The notes under the pieces were generated by a model. That model saw only the letters and a program-made list of their open reading frames with translations, had not been told where the DNA came from and made no database searches. DNA of 64,000 nucleotides from CAYRWR01 sp964537555. Lineage in GTDB: Bacteria > Spirochaetota > Brevinematia > Brevinematales > CAYRWR01. The position numbers and the translations under genes were made by a program. Positions 25,534 to 32,114 of the stretch are shown here, in pieces (the stretch's first letter is position 1; every line of letters begins with the position of its first letter). Location of the stretch: NCBI GenBank assembly GCA_964537555.1, contig CAZIAD010000008.1:38276-102275 (forward strand), given 5' to 3'.

Positions 25534-26442
25534 CTATGCCTTGAGAAAATCAATCACAGTTTCTGCCTCATGCATAATCACATGGCCGGTATCCTTCAGG
25601 ATAATGGTCTTTACATGGGGCAGTAAAGCTCTTAATCGGGCACCGCTCTGAGAAGAATGTAACATAACATCTTTATCCCCCCCTATATAGAGTACAGGCA
25701 TGCTCAGTCTCTGCAACTCCTCATCGGTGAATACAGGGATAGTTTCCATCCTCGGATTAAAACTTTCAGATATCAGTCTGCTATAGGCCAGTACCTGCTC
25801 GTTGATAGATTCTTTGTGATATATCAATTGATTGATGCGCCTGAATCCAAAATCTCCCATGAACATGAGAGGTATCACTCTCAGTATAAAAGATACTTTC
25901 TGAGGGTAGATACCGGAGGGGCAGATGAGGCTCAGCTTGCTTACCGACTCCGGGTATATTGTGGCATAACGCAGAGCCATCCACCCACCTAATGAGACTC
26001 CCAGCAGTGAGACTTTTTTTGAGCCCAGTGCCTGTATCAGCTCATGCAGCCATTCCTGGGTGACAGGGCCGGTCAATGAGTAGCGCACCGCTTCGCTCAA
26101 TCCCGGCTCACCCGGGAGGTCTACTGTATAGACACAATGAGACCGGGAGTAGGCCTCTATATCCCCCAGCCACATGGCAGAATTCATTGAACTACCATGC
26201 AGCAGAATCAGAGGGGGATTATTCCGGTCTCCCTGCACCATGACAAAAGTCTTTCCATAGGAAGTCTCGATGACTAGCTCTTCTTTCTCCACCGGCCAGC
26301 TTTCCAGGAGCCTCCGGTATTCCCTCATTATCCTCTGTTTTGCCTGCTCTGACTTAAAGATCTGTGCCTTGTTCATAGTATTTATCCCTCCACAAGAATC
26401 CAATAATACAACACCTGCCATAAGCACCCCGAATATTTTCAA
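25534..26442 (-). CDS. Lipoprotein alpha/beta hydrolase
   Basis: A 302-residue alpha/beta hydrolase exported as a lipoprotein (lipobox LLDSC, Cys17). LILLHGSSMNSAMW is the oxyanion-hole segment, Ser150 in GVSLGG is the nucleophile, and Asp in GGDKDV and His in KDTGHVIM complete the triad. It starts with TTG at 26442, five bases after GGAGG. That ribosome site directly follows the T-tract of the terminator at 26461-26494, so its expression seems to need readthrough. A substrate cannot be predicted. Confidence 0.85.
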   Translation of the reverse strand: MKIFGVLMAGVVLLDSCGGINTMNKAQIFKSEQAKQRIMREYRRLLESWPVEKEELVIETSYGKTFVMVQGDRNNPPLILLHGSSMNSAMWLGDIEAYSRSHCVYTVDLPGEPGLSEAVRYSLTGPVTQEWLHELIQALGSKKVSLLGVSLGGWMALRYATIYPESVSKLSLICPSGIYPQKVSFILRVIPLMFMGDFGFRRINQLIYHKESINEQVLAYSRLISESFNPRMETIPVFTDEELQRLSMPVLYIGGDKDVMLHSSQSGARLRALLPHVKTIILKDTGHVIMHEAETVIDFLKA

Positions 26443-26460
26443 GCTATCCTCCCCAAAAAA

Positions 26461-26494
26461 AAGCAGTCCATAAGACTTTACTTATGGACTGCTT
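26461..26494 (-). terminator. Strong intrinsic terminator directly before the hydrolase ribosome site
   Basis: A perfect 14-bp stem AAGCAGTCCATAAG with its complement and a 6-base loop is followed on the minus strand by eight T. GGGGAGG, the ribosome site of the hydrolase gene, comes next. The stop codon of the Com-like gene lies in the loop. Confidence 0.9.
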
Positions 26495-26618
26495 GAGCCG
26501 CTTCTTTTTTTATATGGTATTCATTGAGCGCCCTGCATTTCGGGCAGATTTTTTTAAAATGCCCGTATTCGGCCTCCAGGAGCAGTTTACCGCATTTTTT
26601 ACAATATATCTTTTCCAT
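26478..26618 (-). CDS. Com-like zinc-ribbon protein
   Basis: A 46-residue protein. It reads MEKIYCKKCGKLLLE, then ICPKCRALNEYH, giving two C-x2-C knuckles 16 residues apart. This is the pattern of the Com zinc finger, known from phage Mu, where Com binds mom mRNA and activates its translation. The ATG at 26618 overlaps the end of the HTH gene by 20 bases and has a GAGGAAGGGG ribosome site. The stop codon is in the loop of the terminator. No mom-like gene is seen. A role in RNA or DNA binding is inferred from the family only. Confidence 0.75.
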   Translation of the reverse strand: MEKIYCKKCGKLLLEAEYGHFKKICPKCRALNEYHIKKEAAQAVHK

Positions 26619-27051
26619 GATCCCCTTCCTCGTAGAGGCTGAGCATATCCAGAAGTATAGCTATGAACTTAGGCCGTCCCCACAGGATGAGCTTGAGGGT
26701 ACTGCCGTTAAAGCTGCTCTTCATGCTGGCCCTGCCCCAGCTGCTGTCTTTACTATTAAGGACTGCAATGAGACTATTACAGATGCGCTGTGATTCTTCT
26801 GCACCCGACACCTGAATATCTACCACCGATGAGACCTGGATTTTGTCTGCACAATCATGAGGGATACTGCTGAATACCTCCTGATCCTGTGCACCTATGC
26901 TGATCAGTCTATCCAGGTTATGCTCCGGGATGCGCCACTGTTTACCTATCTTTTCAGCTTTAAGACGTCCTTCACTGATATATTGGCGTATGGTCTTGGG
27001 AGTAAGCCCCAGGCGTTGAGCTACCTGGTCTACGGTTAGTATCTGACTCAT
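26599..27051 (-). CDS. Excisionase/MerR-type helix-turn-helix protein
   Basis: A 150-residue protein with an N-terminal winged HTH of the excisionase family (LTVDQVAQRLGLTPKTIRQY followed by WRIPEHNLDRLI). Residues about 60-150 form a separate domain I do not recognise. It has mixed strands and helices and may bind a ligand or dimerise. The promoter is preceded by five phased TATSCT repeats that could be its own operator. It overlaps the Com-like gene by 20 bases, so the two are probably one unit. Confidence 0.8.
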   Translation of the reverse strand: MSQILTVDQVAQRLGLTPKTIRQYISEGRLKAEKIGKQWRIPEHNLDRLISIGAQDQEVFSSIPHDCADKIQVSSVVDIQVSGAEESQRICNSLIAVLNSKDSSWGRASMKSSFNGSTLKLILWGRPKFIAILLDMLSLYEEGDHGKDIL

Positions 27052-27078
27052 ATTAGCATCTCCTTCCCTGACCCCCTA

Positions 27079-27107
27079 AATATATAATAACGTAAATTAT
27101 ATGTCAA
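27079..27107 (-). promoter_or_regulatory. Promoter of the HTH-Com operon
   Basis: Minus-strand TTGACA (27107-27102), 17 bases, TATATT (27084-27079). The -35 is directly preceded by the iterated repeats at 27113-27167. Confidence 0.75.
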
Positions 27108-27112
27108 TTTTA

Positions 27113-27167
27113 TATGCTCTTTTATATCCTTTTTTATGCTTTTTTATCCTTTTAATATACTTATCCT
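27113..27167. repeat. Helically phased TATSCT iterons
   Basis: Plus-strand hexamers TATGCT (27113), TATCCT (27125), TATGCT (27135), TATCCT (27145) and TATCCT (27162) are separated by 12, 10, 10 and 17 bases, set in T-runs. The third position of the core alternates G, C, G, C, C. On the minus strand they read AG(G/C)ATA followed by A-runs just upstream of the HTH gene promoter. Confidence 0.7.
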
Positions 27168-27215
27168 CACAGCGGCTTGGGTCATCCGGCTCCGCAGGGA
27201 TGGCCGGTCCAGCTT

Positions 27216-27232
27216 CTGGCATATAAATTGCA
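27216..27232 (+). promoter_or_regulatory. Sigma-54-like promoter before the NifX/Nif11 pair
   Basis: CTGGCATATAAATTGCA has the -24 GG and -12 GC exactly ten bases apart, with TGGCA and TTGCA elements. The start codon lies about 110 bases on, giving a long leader with no clear hairpin. Confidence 0.5.
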
Positions 27233-27350
27233 AATAATAGTGAGCCGGCATTTATAGCGGGTTTAATGACTGATAAGTGACATATTTGTAGGATTGCCGA
27301 AAAAAAATTACATTATTGTGGGTAATGACTATCTCAATAAGGAGAGCGCT

Positions 27351-27749
27351 ATGAATAAACTTTGCCTGGTAGTATCAGAAGACAGGGGAGCTGACAGTGA
27401 GGTAGCCGGTTCGTTTATGCGAGGGCCTCTCTACCTGGTGGCAGATCTTCAAAACCAGACCTACCACTGCTATTCGTTACAGGATTTTTCAGCTCATTAC
27501 GGGAGAGACAATATCCTGTCCGGCCTGAGTGAAGCAGGCTTTGACGCCCTCATCTGCCAGGACATGAATTTTATGAGCTACCGGGCATTAAGAGAAAATG
27601 GCATCGAAGTGTATAAATCTGTGCCAGGATCTGTAGAGGAAAACATTGATCTCTTTCATTCCGGACAGCTTATGACGATGGATGTGGCTATAATCAGTGC
27701 CTGTTCACCGGGAAGCTGTGGTAGCTGCAGCAGTCAGACCTGTAAGTAG
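27351..27749 (+). CDS. NifX/NafY-like iron-molybdenum cofactor-binding domain protein
   Basis: A 132-residue protein resembling the dinitrogenase cofactor-biosynthesis domain (PF02579): a strand start KLCLVVSEDRGADSEVAGSF, a middle RDNILSGLSEAGFDALICQ and EVYKSVPGSVEENIDLF. These small proteins bind metal-sulfur cofactors, and relatives occur in many anaerobes without nitrogenase. The C-terminus adds a four-Cys motif, C-x4-C-x2-C-x4-C (CSPGSCGSCSSQTC), that may bind a cluster. The start at 27351 follows AAGGAG. A Nif11-like gene is nine bases downstream. Confidence 0.75.
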   Translation: MNKLCLVVSEDRGADSEVAGSFMRGPLYLVADLQNQTYHCYSLQDFSAHYGRDNILSGLSEAGFDALICQDMNFMSYRALRENGIEVYKSVPGSVEENIDLFHSGQLMTMDVAIISACSPGSCGSCSSQTCK

Positions 27750-27758
27750 GAGGCAAAT

Positions 27759-28001
27759 ATGGCTATAGATCATGCACTGAAATTTATAGAAAGAATACAG
27801 ACGGATAGTGTATTCCGGAACAGGATGTATGAGTTTGACGCCCAGGAAGCCAGGGACGAATACTTAAAATCTGAAGGTTATACTTTCGACTATGATGAAT
27901 TTGAAAATGCCTTTCGCCAAAAACTATTGAAAAGCCGGGACGAGTACGAAGCCAATGGCTATAAAGAGATCCTACTGTGGTGGCAGTTTTTAAGCGTTTA
28001 A
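27759..28001 (+). CDS. Nif11-domain small protein
   Basis: An 80-residue helical protein with the Nif11 pattern: ALKFIERIQTDSVFRNRM, then the EGYTFDYDEFENAF segment. Nif11 was first described next to nif genes, and the domain is also used as a leader in ribosomally made peptides. There is no Gly-Gly-type cleavage site or core peptide here, so a leader role is unlikely. It ends with an aromatic tail LLWWQFLSV. It is co-transcribed with the NifX-like gene (GTAGGAGG ribosome site). Confidence 0.75.
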   Translation: MAIDHALKFIERIQTDSVFRNRMYEFDAQEARDEYLKSEGYTFDYDEFENAFRQKLLKSRDEYEANGYKEILLWWQFLSV

Positions 28002-28036
28002 GCTCATCACATGACTGTCTGACACATTTCACCGAT

Positions 28037-28067
28037 GAGCTGTAAATGAATGTTGTTCATTGAGCTC
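28037..28067. terminator. Possible stem-loop between convergent genes
   Basis: GAGCT-gta-AATGAA, a 5-base loop, then TTCATT-g-AGCTC. It has no T-tract on either strand, so the terminator role is weakly supported. Confidence 0.35.
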
Positions 28068-28076
28068 CATTGGATT

Positions 28077-28904
28077 TCACTTCCTGATATTTCTTCGGTA
28101 TTCACTGGGAGACATTCCGGTTATCTTCCTGAAGCTGCGATTAAAAAAAGACAGGTTCTGATATCCCACATCAAAGGCAATATCGATGATATTAAGATCT
28201 GTCTTTTTTAGCATGATACAGGACTTTTGTATCCTCACCGTGTTTATATATTCAAAAAGGGACATCCCGGTCCTGGACCGGAATACTTTGCAAAAATAAC
28301 TGGCGTTCCAGCCACTCATATCTACAATATTCTGAAACTGAAATTCATCACTGTAATGCTCACGAATGGTATTGATAATCTCAGAAATGGGATCGCGCTT
28401 TTCAGACTGTTTCTCCGCAGGCCTGTTTAACCTCCCCAGGGTGATCAATATCTGTATAAACTGAGTCTGGATCATTAAACGAGCGGCTGGCGACCCGGAG
28501 TCTGCATATTCCCCTATCATCGAAGTAAGAAGAGTATGTATAGCTTCGGCATACACAGTATTAAGGGGATATATGACTGCTTCACCGGAGCTGACTAAAA
28601 AAGGGAAATCTACTCCCAATACCGGCATATTAAAATTCACCGATAAATGTTCGATAAAGATCTCATTAAAAGCCGCTCGTATGACTTTTACATCCCCGGC
28701 AATAACTGCCCCTTTTTGTGCAGCCGGAGGAAGAACAATGAGCTGCCCTTCCCTAAGCACTGTGCCGGCTGGCTGACAATAGATCTTTCCTTTTTTCAAA
28801 AAGATCATCTGATAGAATGAAGGCAGGCTAAATGGCTCCCGTATGGGATGTAACACTCTCTCCTCTATAGCGAAGGGGAAAGCGGGATCCGGCTTAAATT
28901 CCAT
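28077..28904 (-). CDS. AraC-family transcriptional regulator
   Basis: A 275-residue regulator with an N-terminal cupin-like ligand domain (about residues 10-150) and a C-terminal pair of AraC helix-turn-helix motifs. These are visible as FQNIVDMSGWNASYFCKVFR and the closing IDIAFDVGYQNLSFFNRSFR with GMSPSEYRR. It starts three bases after the stop of the FliM-FliG fusion and so is the last gene of that operon. A regulator at the tail of a motility operon is unusual; it may respond to a ligand and control this or other loci. Confidence 0.9.
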   Translation of the reverse strand: MEFKPDPAFPFAIEERVLHPIREPFSLPSFYQMIFLKKGKIYCQPAGTVLREGQLIVLPPAAQKGAVIAGDVKVIRAAFNEIFIEHLSVNFNMPVLGVDFPFLVSSGEAVIYPLNTVYAEAIHTLLTSMIGEYADSGSPAARLMIQTQFIQILITLGRLNRPAEKQSEKRDPISEIINTIREHYSDEFQFQNIVDMSGWNASYFCKVFRSRTGMSLFEYINTVRIQKSCIMLKKTDLNIIDIAFDVGYQNLSFFNRSFRKITGMSPSEYRRNIRK

Positions 28905-28907
28905 GTT

Positions 28908-30701
28908 TTATTCCCTGGAGTGGTTTTCTTTCCTCAGTACAATCTCACCTGTTTCCGCCAGATTGAGAATGAGGTCGACAATTTTTCCACGGGCATTCTC
29001 GATCTCGTGAAGCCTGGCCTGTCCATTTTCCCTTATCAATTTTTGAAGGCCTTCTGCCTCTTTGCTATTCAGGTTCTCTAACAGGTGATCCCGGAGAGCT
29101 TGTGGTGCAGTATGCAATGCCAGAGCCAGTATCTCCTCATCAATCAAGTGGACGACTGTTTGAATAGCAGGCTTATTAAGCATCATAATGTCTTCAAACT
29201 CAAACATCTGTCTCCGGATGCCAGCCGCAGTATCCGGATGAGTTTTTTCCAGATTTTCGATGATGGACTTTTCCAGCCCCCGGCTGGTATGGGATAATAT
29301 CTCCATTGCATTCCTGAATCCCCCGGTAGAAGCAATGGCCTCATTCTCCAGCCGGGTAAAGCGTTGTTTTAAGTGATCCTCCACCAGCTTCACTACTGCG
29401 GGCTGCACTCTGGACAGGGTAGCTATCCTTTCCACAATATCCGCTGATACATCCTGCATCAGGGCGAGCACCTCTGAAGCACGGGTTTTTTCCATATAGG
29501 ACAGTACCAGAGCGCACAGTTGTACCCGCTCTCCATTCAGGAATACGGCTACAGTCTTGGCATCCAGGTCATTGAGGAAGGAAAAAGGATATTGCTCCAA
29601 TGGTGGAGAGAGAAGGACTTCCTCCACTCCGCTTTTAAAATGCCACTGCTCACTTATTACATTCTGCTGGTCAGCAATCTCACTCACTTTTTCAGCCAAT
29701 GCACTGATACTCTTTCCGATCTCCTGAGTGTAGTCTGTTAAGATAGCTTTTAGAGCCTGATCGCTACCGGATTTCCGTCCTGAACTATCCTCATCCTCAC
29801 TAAGAAAATCCCAGCCACCCATAAGGGCTTGTTCCTCTACCCTAAATTCCAGTCCCTGGCCTTTGTCTTTTTCAGCCAGCTTCAGGTGCACTACCTCTGA
29901 ACCTCCGATCCGGATATGGGCTTCCCCTTTTTCATATCCGGGTAATCGCAACAAAGATCCTTTTTTTAAGGCAAAGATCTCACTGATGGACTTCCGCTCA
30001 CAGGGAGTGACGACCTGGGCATCGGCTTTAATGCCTGCCGTTATTACCTTGTCACCCTCTTTGTTTAGGATTGATGAATACCAGTATTGGGCTGATAGCT
30101 TATCCATGATAGATTCCAGCATAATATAAGGCAGGCACACATTTAGGGAACCCCTGACATCACCTATACTGATCTCATTTTTTATCACCATCACCATGGA
30201 ATTGGGAGGCAGTATATTCATAAACTGGGGGTTAGTCTCTATATTGCCTATCCGGGGATTCATATCCACCACATTCCCAAAGGACAGCTTCAGGCTGCTG
30301 AGAACGTTTTTCATAAGATCTTCCATGAGGAAGAGCTCGATATCCGTCACTTCCCGGTGGGGCGTCTTTTTCTTAGCCCAGCCCCCCAGGAGCCAGTCCA
30401 GGATAAAGTCCAGGCTGTCCGGGGTCAGTTCCATGAGACCATGGGCTTTCAAGGGAGGCGCAGAAAATATACTGACAAATCCAGGAGATGCAACTGTCTC
30501 AAGAAACTCTTTCAAAGTACACTGGTCTACCAGAGAGACATTCATGGCTACCGAAGCCCTTAGCCTGATCGAAAGGTCATTGGCTGCTAAACGGCAGAAA
30601 GTCTCAAAAATCATGTGCAAAGTCTTGACCTGTTCCACCGAAAACTTAGGGGGGCGCCTGAAATCATATTTTTTGATTTCCGGTATTTGATTCTTTTGCA
30701 T
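28908..30701 (-). CDS. FliM-FliG fusion, divergent flagellar C-ring protein
   Basis: A single 597-residue frame joins two switch proteins. Residues about 11-210 match the FliM middle domain (KYDFRRPPKF, RIGNIETNPQF, LNVCLPYIMLESI) and 222-290 its SpoA domain. A charged linker with likely coiled coil (about 315-345) follows. Residues 371-450 match FliG-M (RIATLSRVQPAVVKLVE) and 457-590 FliG-C (MFEFEDIMML, LAETGEIVL). Missing are the N-terminal CheY-P-binding peptide of FliM and the FliF-binding FliG-N domain. GGxG is GGWA (106-109), and the EHPQR box is replaced near 389-394. By an ungapped eye alignment the torque-helix residues K264, R281, D288, D289 and R297 of E. coli are His530, Lys547, Lys554, Leu555 and Arg563. 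Confidence 0.88.
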   Translation of the reverse strand: MQKNQIPEIKKYDFRRPPKFSVEQVKTLHMIFETFCRLAANDLSIRLRASVAMNVSLVDQCTLKEFLETVASPGFVSIFSAPPLKAHGLMELTPDSLDFILDWLLGGWAKKKTPHREVTDIELFLMEDLMKNVLSSLKLSFGNVVDMNPRIGNIETNPQFMNILPPNSMVMVIKNEISIGDVRGSLNVCLPYIMLESIMDKLSAQYWYSSILNKEGDKVITAGIKADAQVVTPCERKSISEIFALKKGSLLRLPGYEKGEAHIRIGGSEVVHLKLAEKDKGQGLEFRVEEQALMGGWDFLSEDEDSSGRKSGSDQALKAILTDYTQEIGKSISALAEKVSEIADQQNVISEQWHFKSGVEEVLLSPPLEQYPFSFLNDLDAKTVAVFLNGERVQLCALVLSYMEKTRASEVLALMQDVSADIVERIATLSRVQPAVVKLVEDHLKQRFTRLENEAIASTGGFRNAMEILSHTSRGLEKSIIENLEKTHPDTAAGIRRQMFEFEDIMMLNKPAIQTVVHLIDEEILALALHTAPQALRDHLLENLNSKEAEGLQKLIRENGQARLHEIENARGKIVDLILNLAETGEIVLRKENHSRE

Positions 30702-30704
30702 GGC

Positions 30705-30947
30705 TTAAACCTCCCGGTCCAATACCTGGGTGATGCGGATGCCAAAATCATTGTCGATCACTACTACATCGGCCTGGGCCACTTTTTCACCCGAGACTAT
30801 CACGTCTACCGGCTTACCGGACTCTCGGTTCAGCCTCACTACGGTACCGCTGGTGAAGGCAGCCAGTTCTTCCAGGGTAATACTGGTCTCACCCAGAGAC
30901 ACCATAAGTGGCACCTTGATTCCCGACAGATTGTTTTTTTTATCCAT
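30705..30947 (-). CDS. FliN-like SpoA-domain protein
   Basis: An 80-residue protein that is essentially one SpoA/FliN domain: VPLMVSLGETSITLEELAAF, GTVVRLNRESGKPVDVIV, then FGIRITQVL. FliN forms the base of the flagellar C-ring and binds the export ATPase regulator FliH. It lacks the N-terminal extension of most FliN proteins. It is second in the operon, with three-base gaps to both neighbours, and the next gene encodes its likely partner, FliM fused to FliG. Confidence 0.85.
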   Translation of the reverse strand: MDKKNNLSGIKVPLMVSLGETSITLEELAAFTSGTVVRLNRESGKPVDVIVSGEKVAQADVVVIDNDFGIRITQVLDREV

Positions 30948-30950
30948 GTT

Positions 30951-31211
30951 TTAACTCCTTTCCTGCACCAGTTCCAGGACCTTGAAAAAGTATCCCTTGG
31001 GCTTTCGTACTATCTTTCCCCGGGCGATGGTCCTCCCGTCTATCTCCAGCTCGCACAGTCTGTCTAAAGAGGAGATATGGTAGCCCTTATCCCGCATGAT
31101 AGTTTTGACATCCAGTGGGCTGAGCCGGGTACGCTGTAATACCACAGCACTGTCCAGCTGCACCTTTTTAGCCATGTTTGACTTTAAAAAACTCTGAAAA
31201 TCTTCCGACAT
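30951..31211 (-). CDS. Second SpoA-domain (FliN-type) protein
   Basis: An 86-residue protein, first in the operon. The second half fits the SpoA pattern (VVLQRTRLSPLDVKTIM, then LCELEIDGRTIARGKIV and FFKVLEL). It differs clearly from the neighbouring FliN-like protein. An N-terminal segment SEDFQSFLKSNMAKK precedes the domain. The start at 31211 follows AGGAGG; the extra six codons of the longer frame contain that site. TATAAT is present 20 bases upstream, without a convincing -35. A heterodimer with the FliN-like protein is an inference from analogy with SpoA pairs in C-rings. Confidence 0.7.
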   Translation of the reverse strand: MSEDFQSFLKSNMAKKVQLDSAVVLQRTRLSPLDVKTIMRDKGYHISSLDRLCELEIDGRTIARGKIVRKPKGYFFKVLELVQERS

Positions 31212-31410
31212 AGAATCCTCCTGAAACATTATATACTTATTCTATCACTTTTACGAGTGCGATTCCAATACTGTATTCGCTTTATGGTACTATTTTATAG
31301 TAAGAATCAGGAGGCCAGGGATCCGCATTATTGCGGTTCACCCATCCTTTTCCGGCACACTCTACCAGAGATAGTTTTCACTGGCCCTGAAGTGATGACC
31401 AGGTATGAGA

Positions 31411-31439
31411 TTGACATAAAATAGGGTTTGGACTATTAT
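31411..31439 (+). promoter_or_regulatory. Predicted promoter of the exported protein gene
   Basis: TTGACA (31411-31416), 17 bases, TATTAT (31434-31439). The region between the divergent genes (31212-31410) otherwise holds only a short CCGCA/TGCGG hairpin at 31323-31336. Confidence 0.7.
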
Positions 31440-31462
31440 AAGTCATAGTGGAGGAGGTGTGT

Positions 31463-31957
31463 ATGAAAAGATCTATGTATATATTGACTATGATACTGTC
31501 CATGATCATGCTGTTTTCCCATGCCTATTCACAGGCATTGCTGAGAAAGATGTTTTTTAAACTGAAGTGTGATATTAAGGTTCCTCAGACCACCCAGGTA
31601 CTGGAAGAATCCATTACCCAGGTCAGGATGAAGTACATAGACAGCTATATCAACATCTATAAATTGTCCGGATATCAGGAATCATTCATGTTTGAAAAAA
31701 TTCAGCAAAACACCTTATATGAAATGAACAGGAACAACTGGAAGCTGACCTCACTGTGGAATGATGCCGCCATCCCTTACCGCCCCAATAAAATGGGGAT
31801 CTTCAGCAAGACCATTCAAAATACACCGGTGACCAGTACCGTCTGTATTATGCATACCAGCATCGGTATTTATGTGGTGGAATATATTGTGCCCACCAGC
31901 CAGTTTAAGAAGGATTTCTACCTCAATATCCTTAAGACTTTCCAGACCCGGACCTAG
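31463..31957 (+). CDS. Exported protein of unknown function
   Basis: A 164-residue protein with a signal peptide (MKRSMYILTMILSMIMLFSHAYS). The mature part is basic and has no motif I recognise; it is of mixed strand/helix character with SYINIYKLSGYQE and a C-terminal YIVPTSQFKKDFYLNIL. The start at 31463 is set by GGAGGAGG; the upstream in-frame GTG contains that site. It stands alone, divergent from the FliM-FliG operon. Confidence 0.65.
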   Translation: MKRSMYILTMILSMIMLFSHAYSQALLRKMFFKLKCDIKVPQTTQVLEESITQVRMKYIDSYINIYKLSGYQESFMFEKIQQNTLYEMNRNNWKLTSLWNDAAIPYRPNKMGIFSKTIQNTPVTSTVCIMHTSIGIYVVEYIVPTSQFKKDFYLNILKTFQTRT

Positions 31958-32114
31958 AGCTGAGATTTATGGGATTAAGAGTTTCAATATGCATTTTTTA
32001 AAACATTTAGAAAAACAGGGAATTTGACCCATCCATATCTTCAAATAGCCATACATGAACTGTTCAGGGCCAGAGGGAGCCGGTTTAACCTAGCTCCGAA
32101 ATCAAAATCCGTTA

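Noticed and set aside
26524..26793. An 89-codon plus-strand frame across the Com and HTH genes
   Set aside because: Both minus-strand genes have clear motifs and ribosome sites; the plus frame does not.
27113..27167. Possible CRISPR-like array
   Set aside because: Units are only six bases with 4-11-base spacers, and no cas genes are present; iterons fit better.
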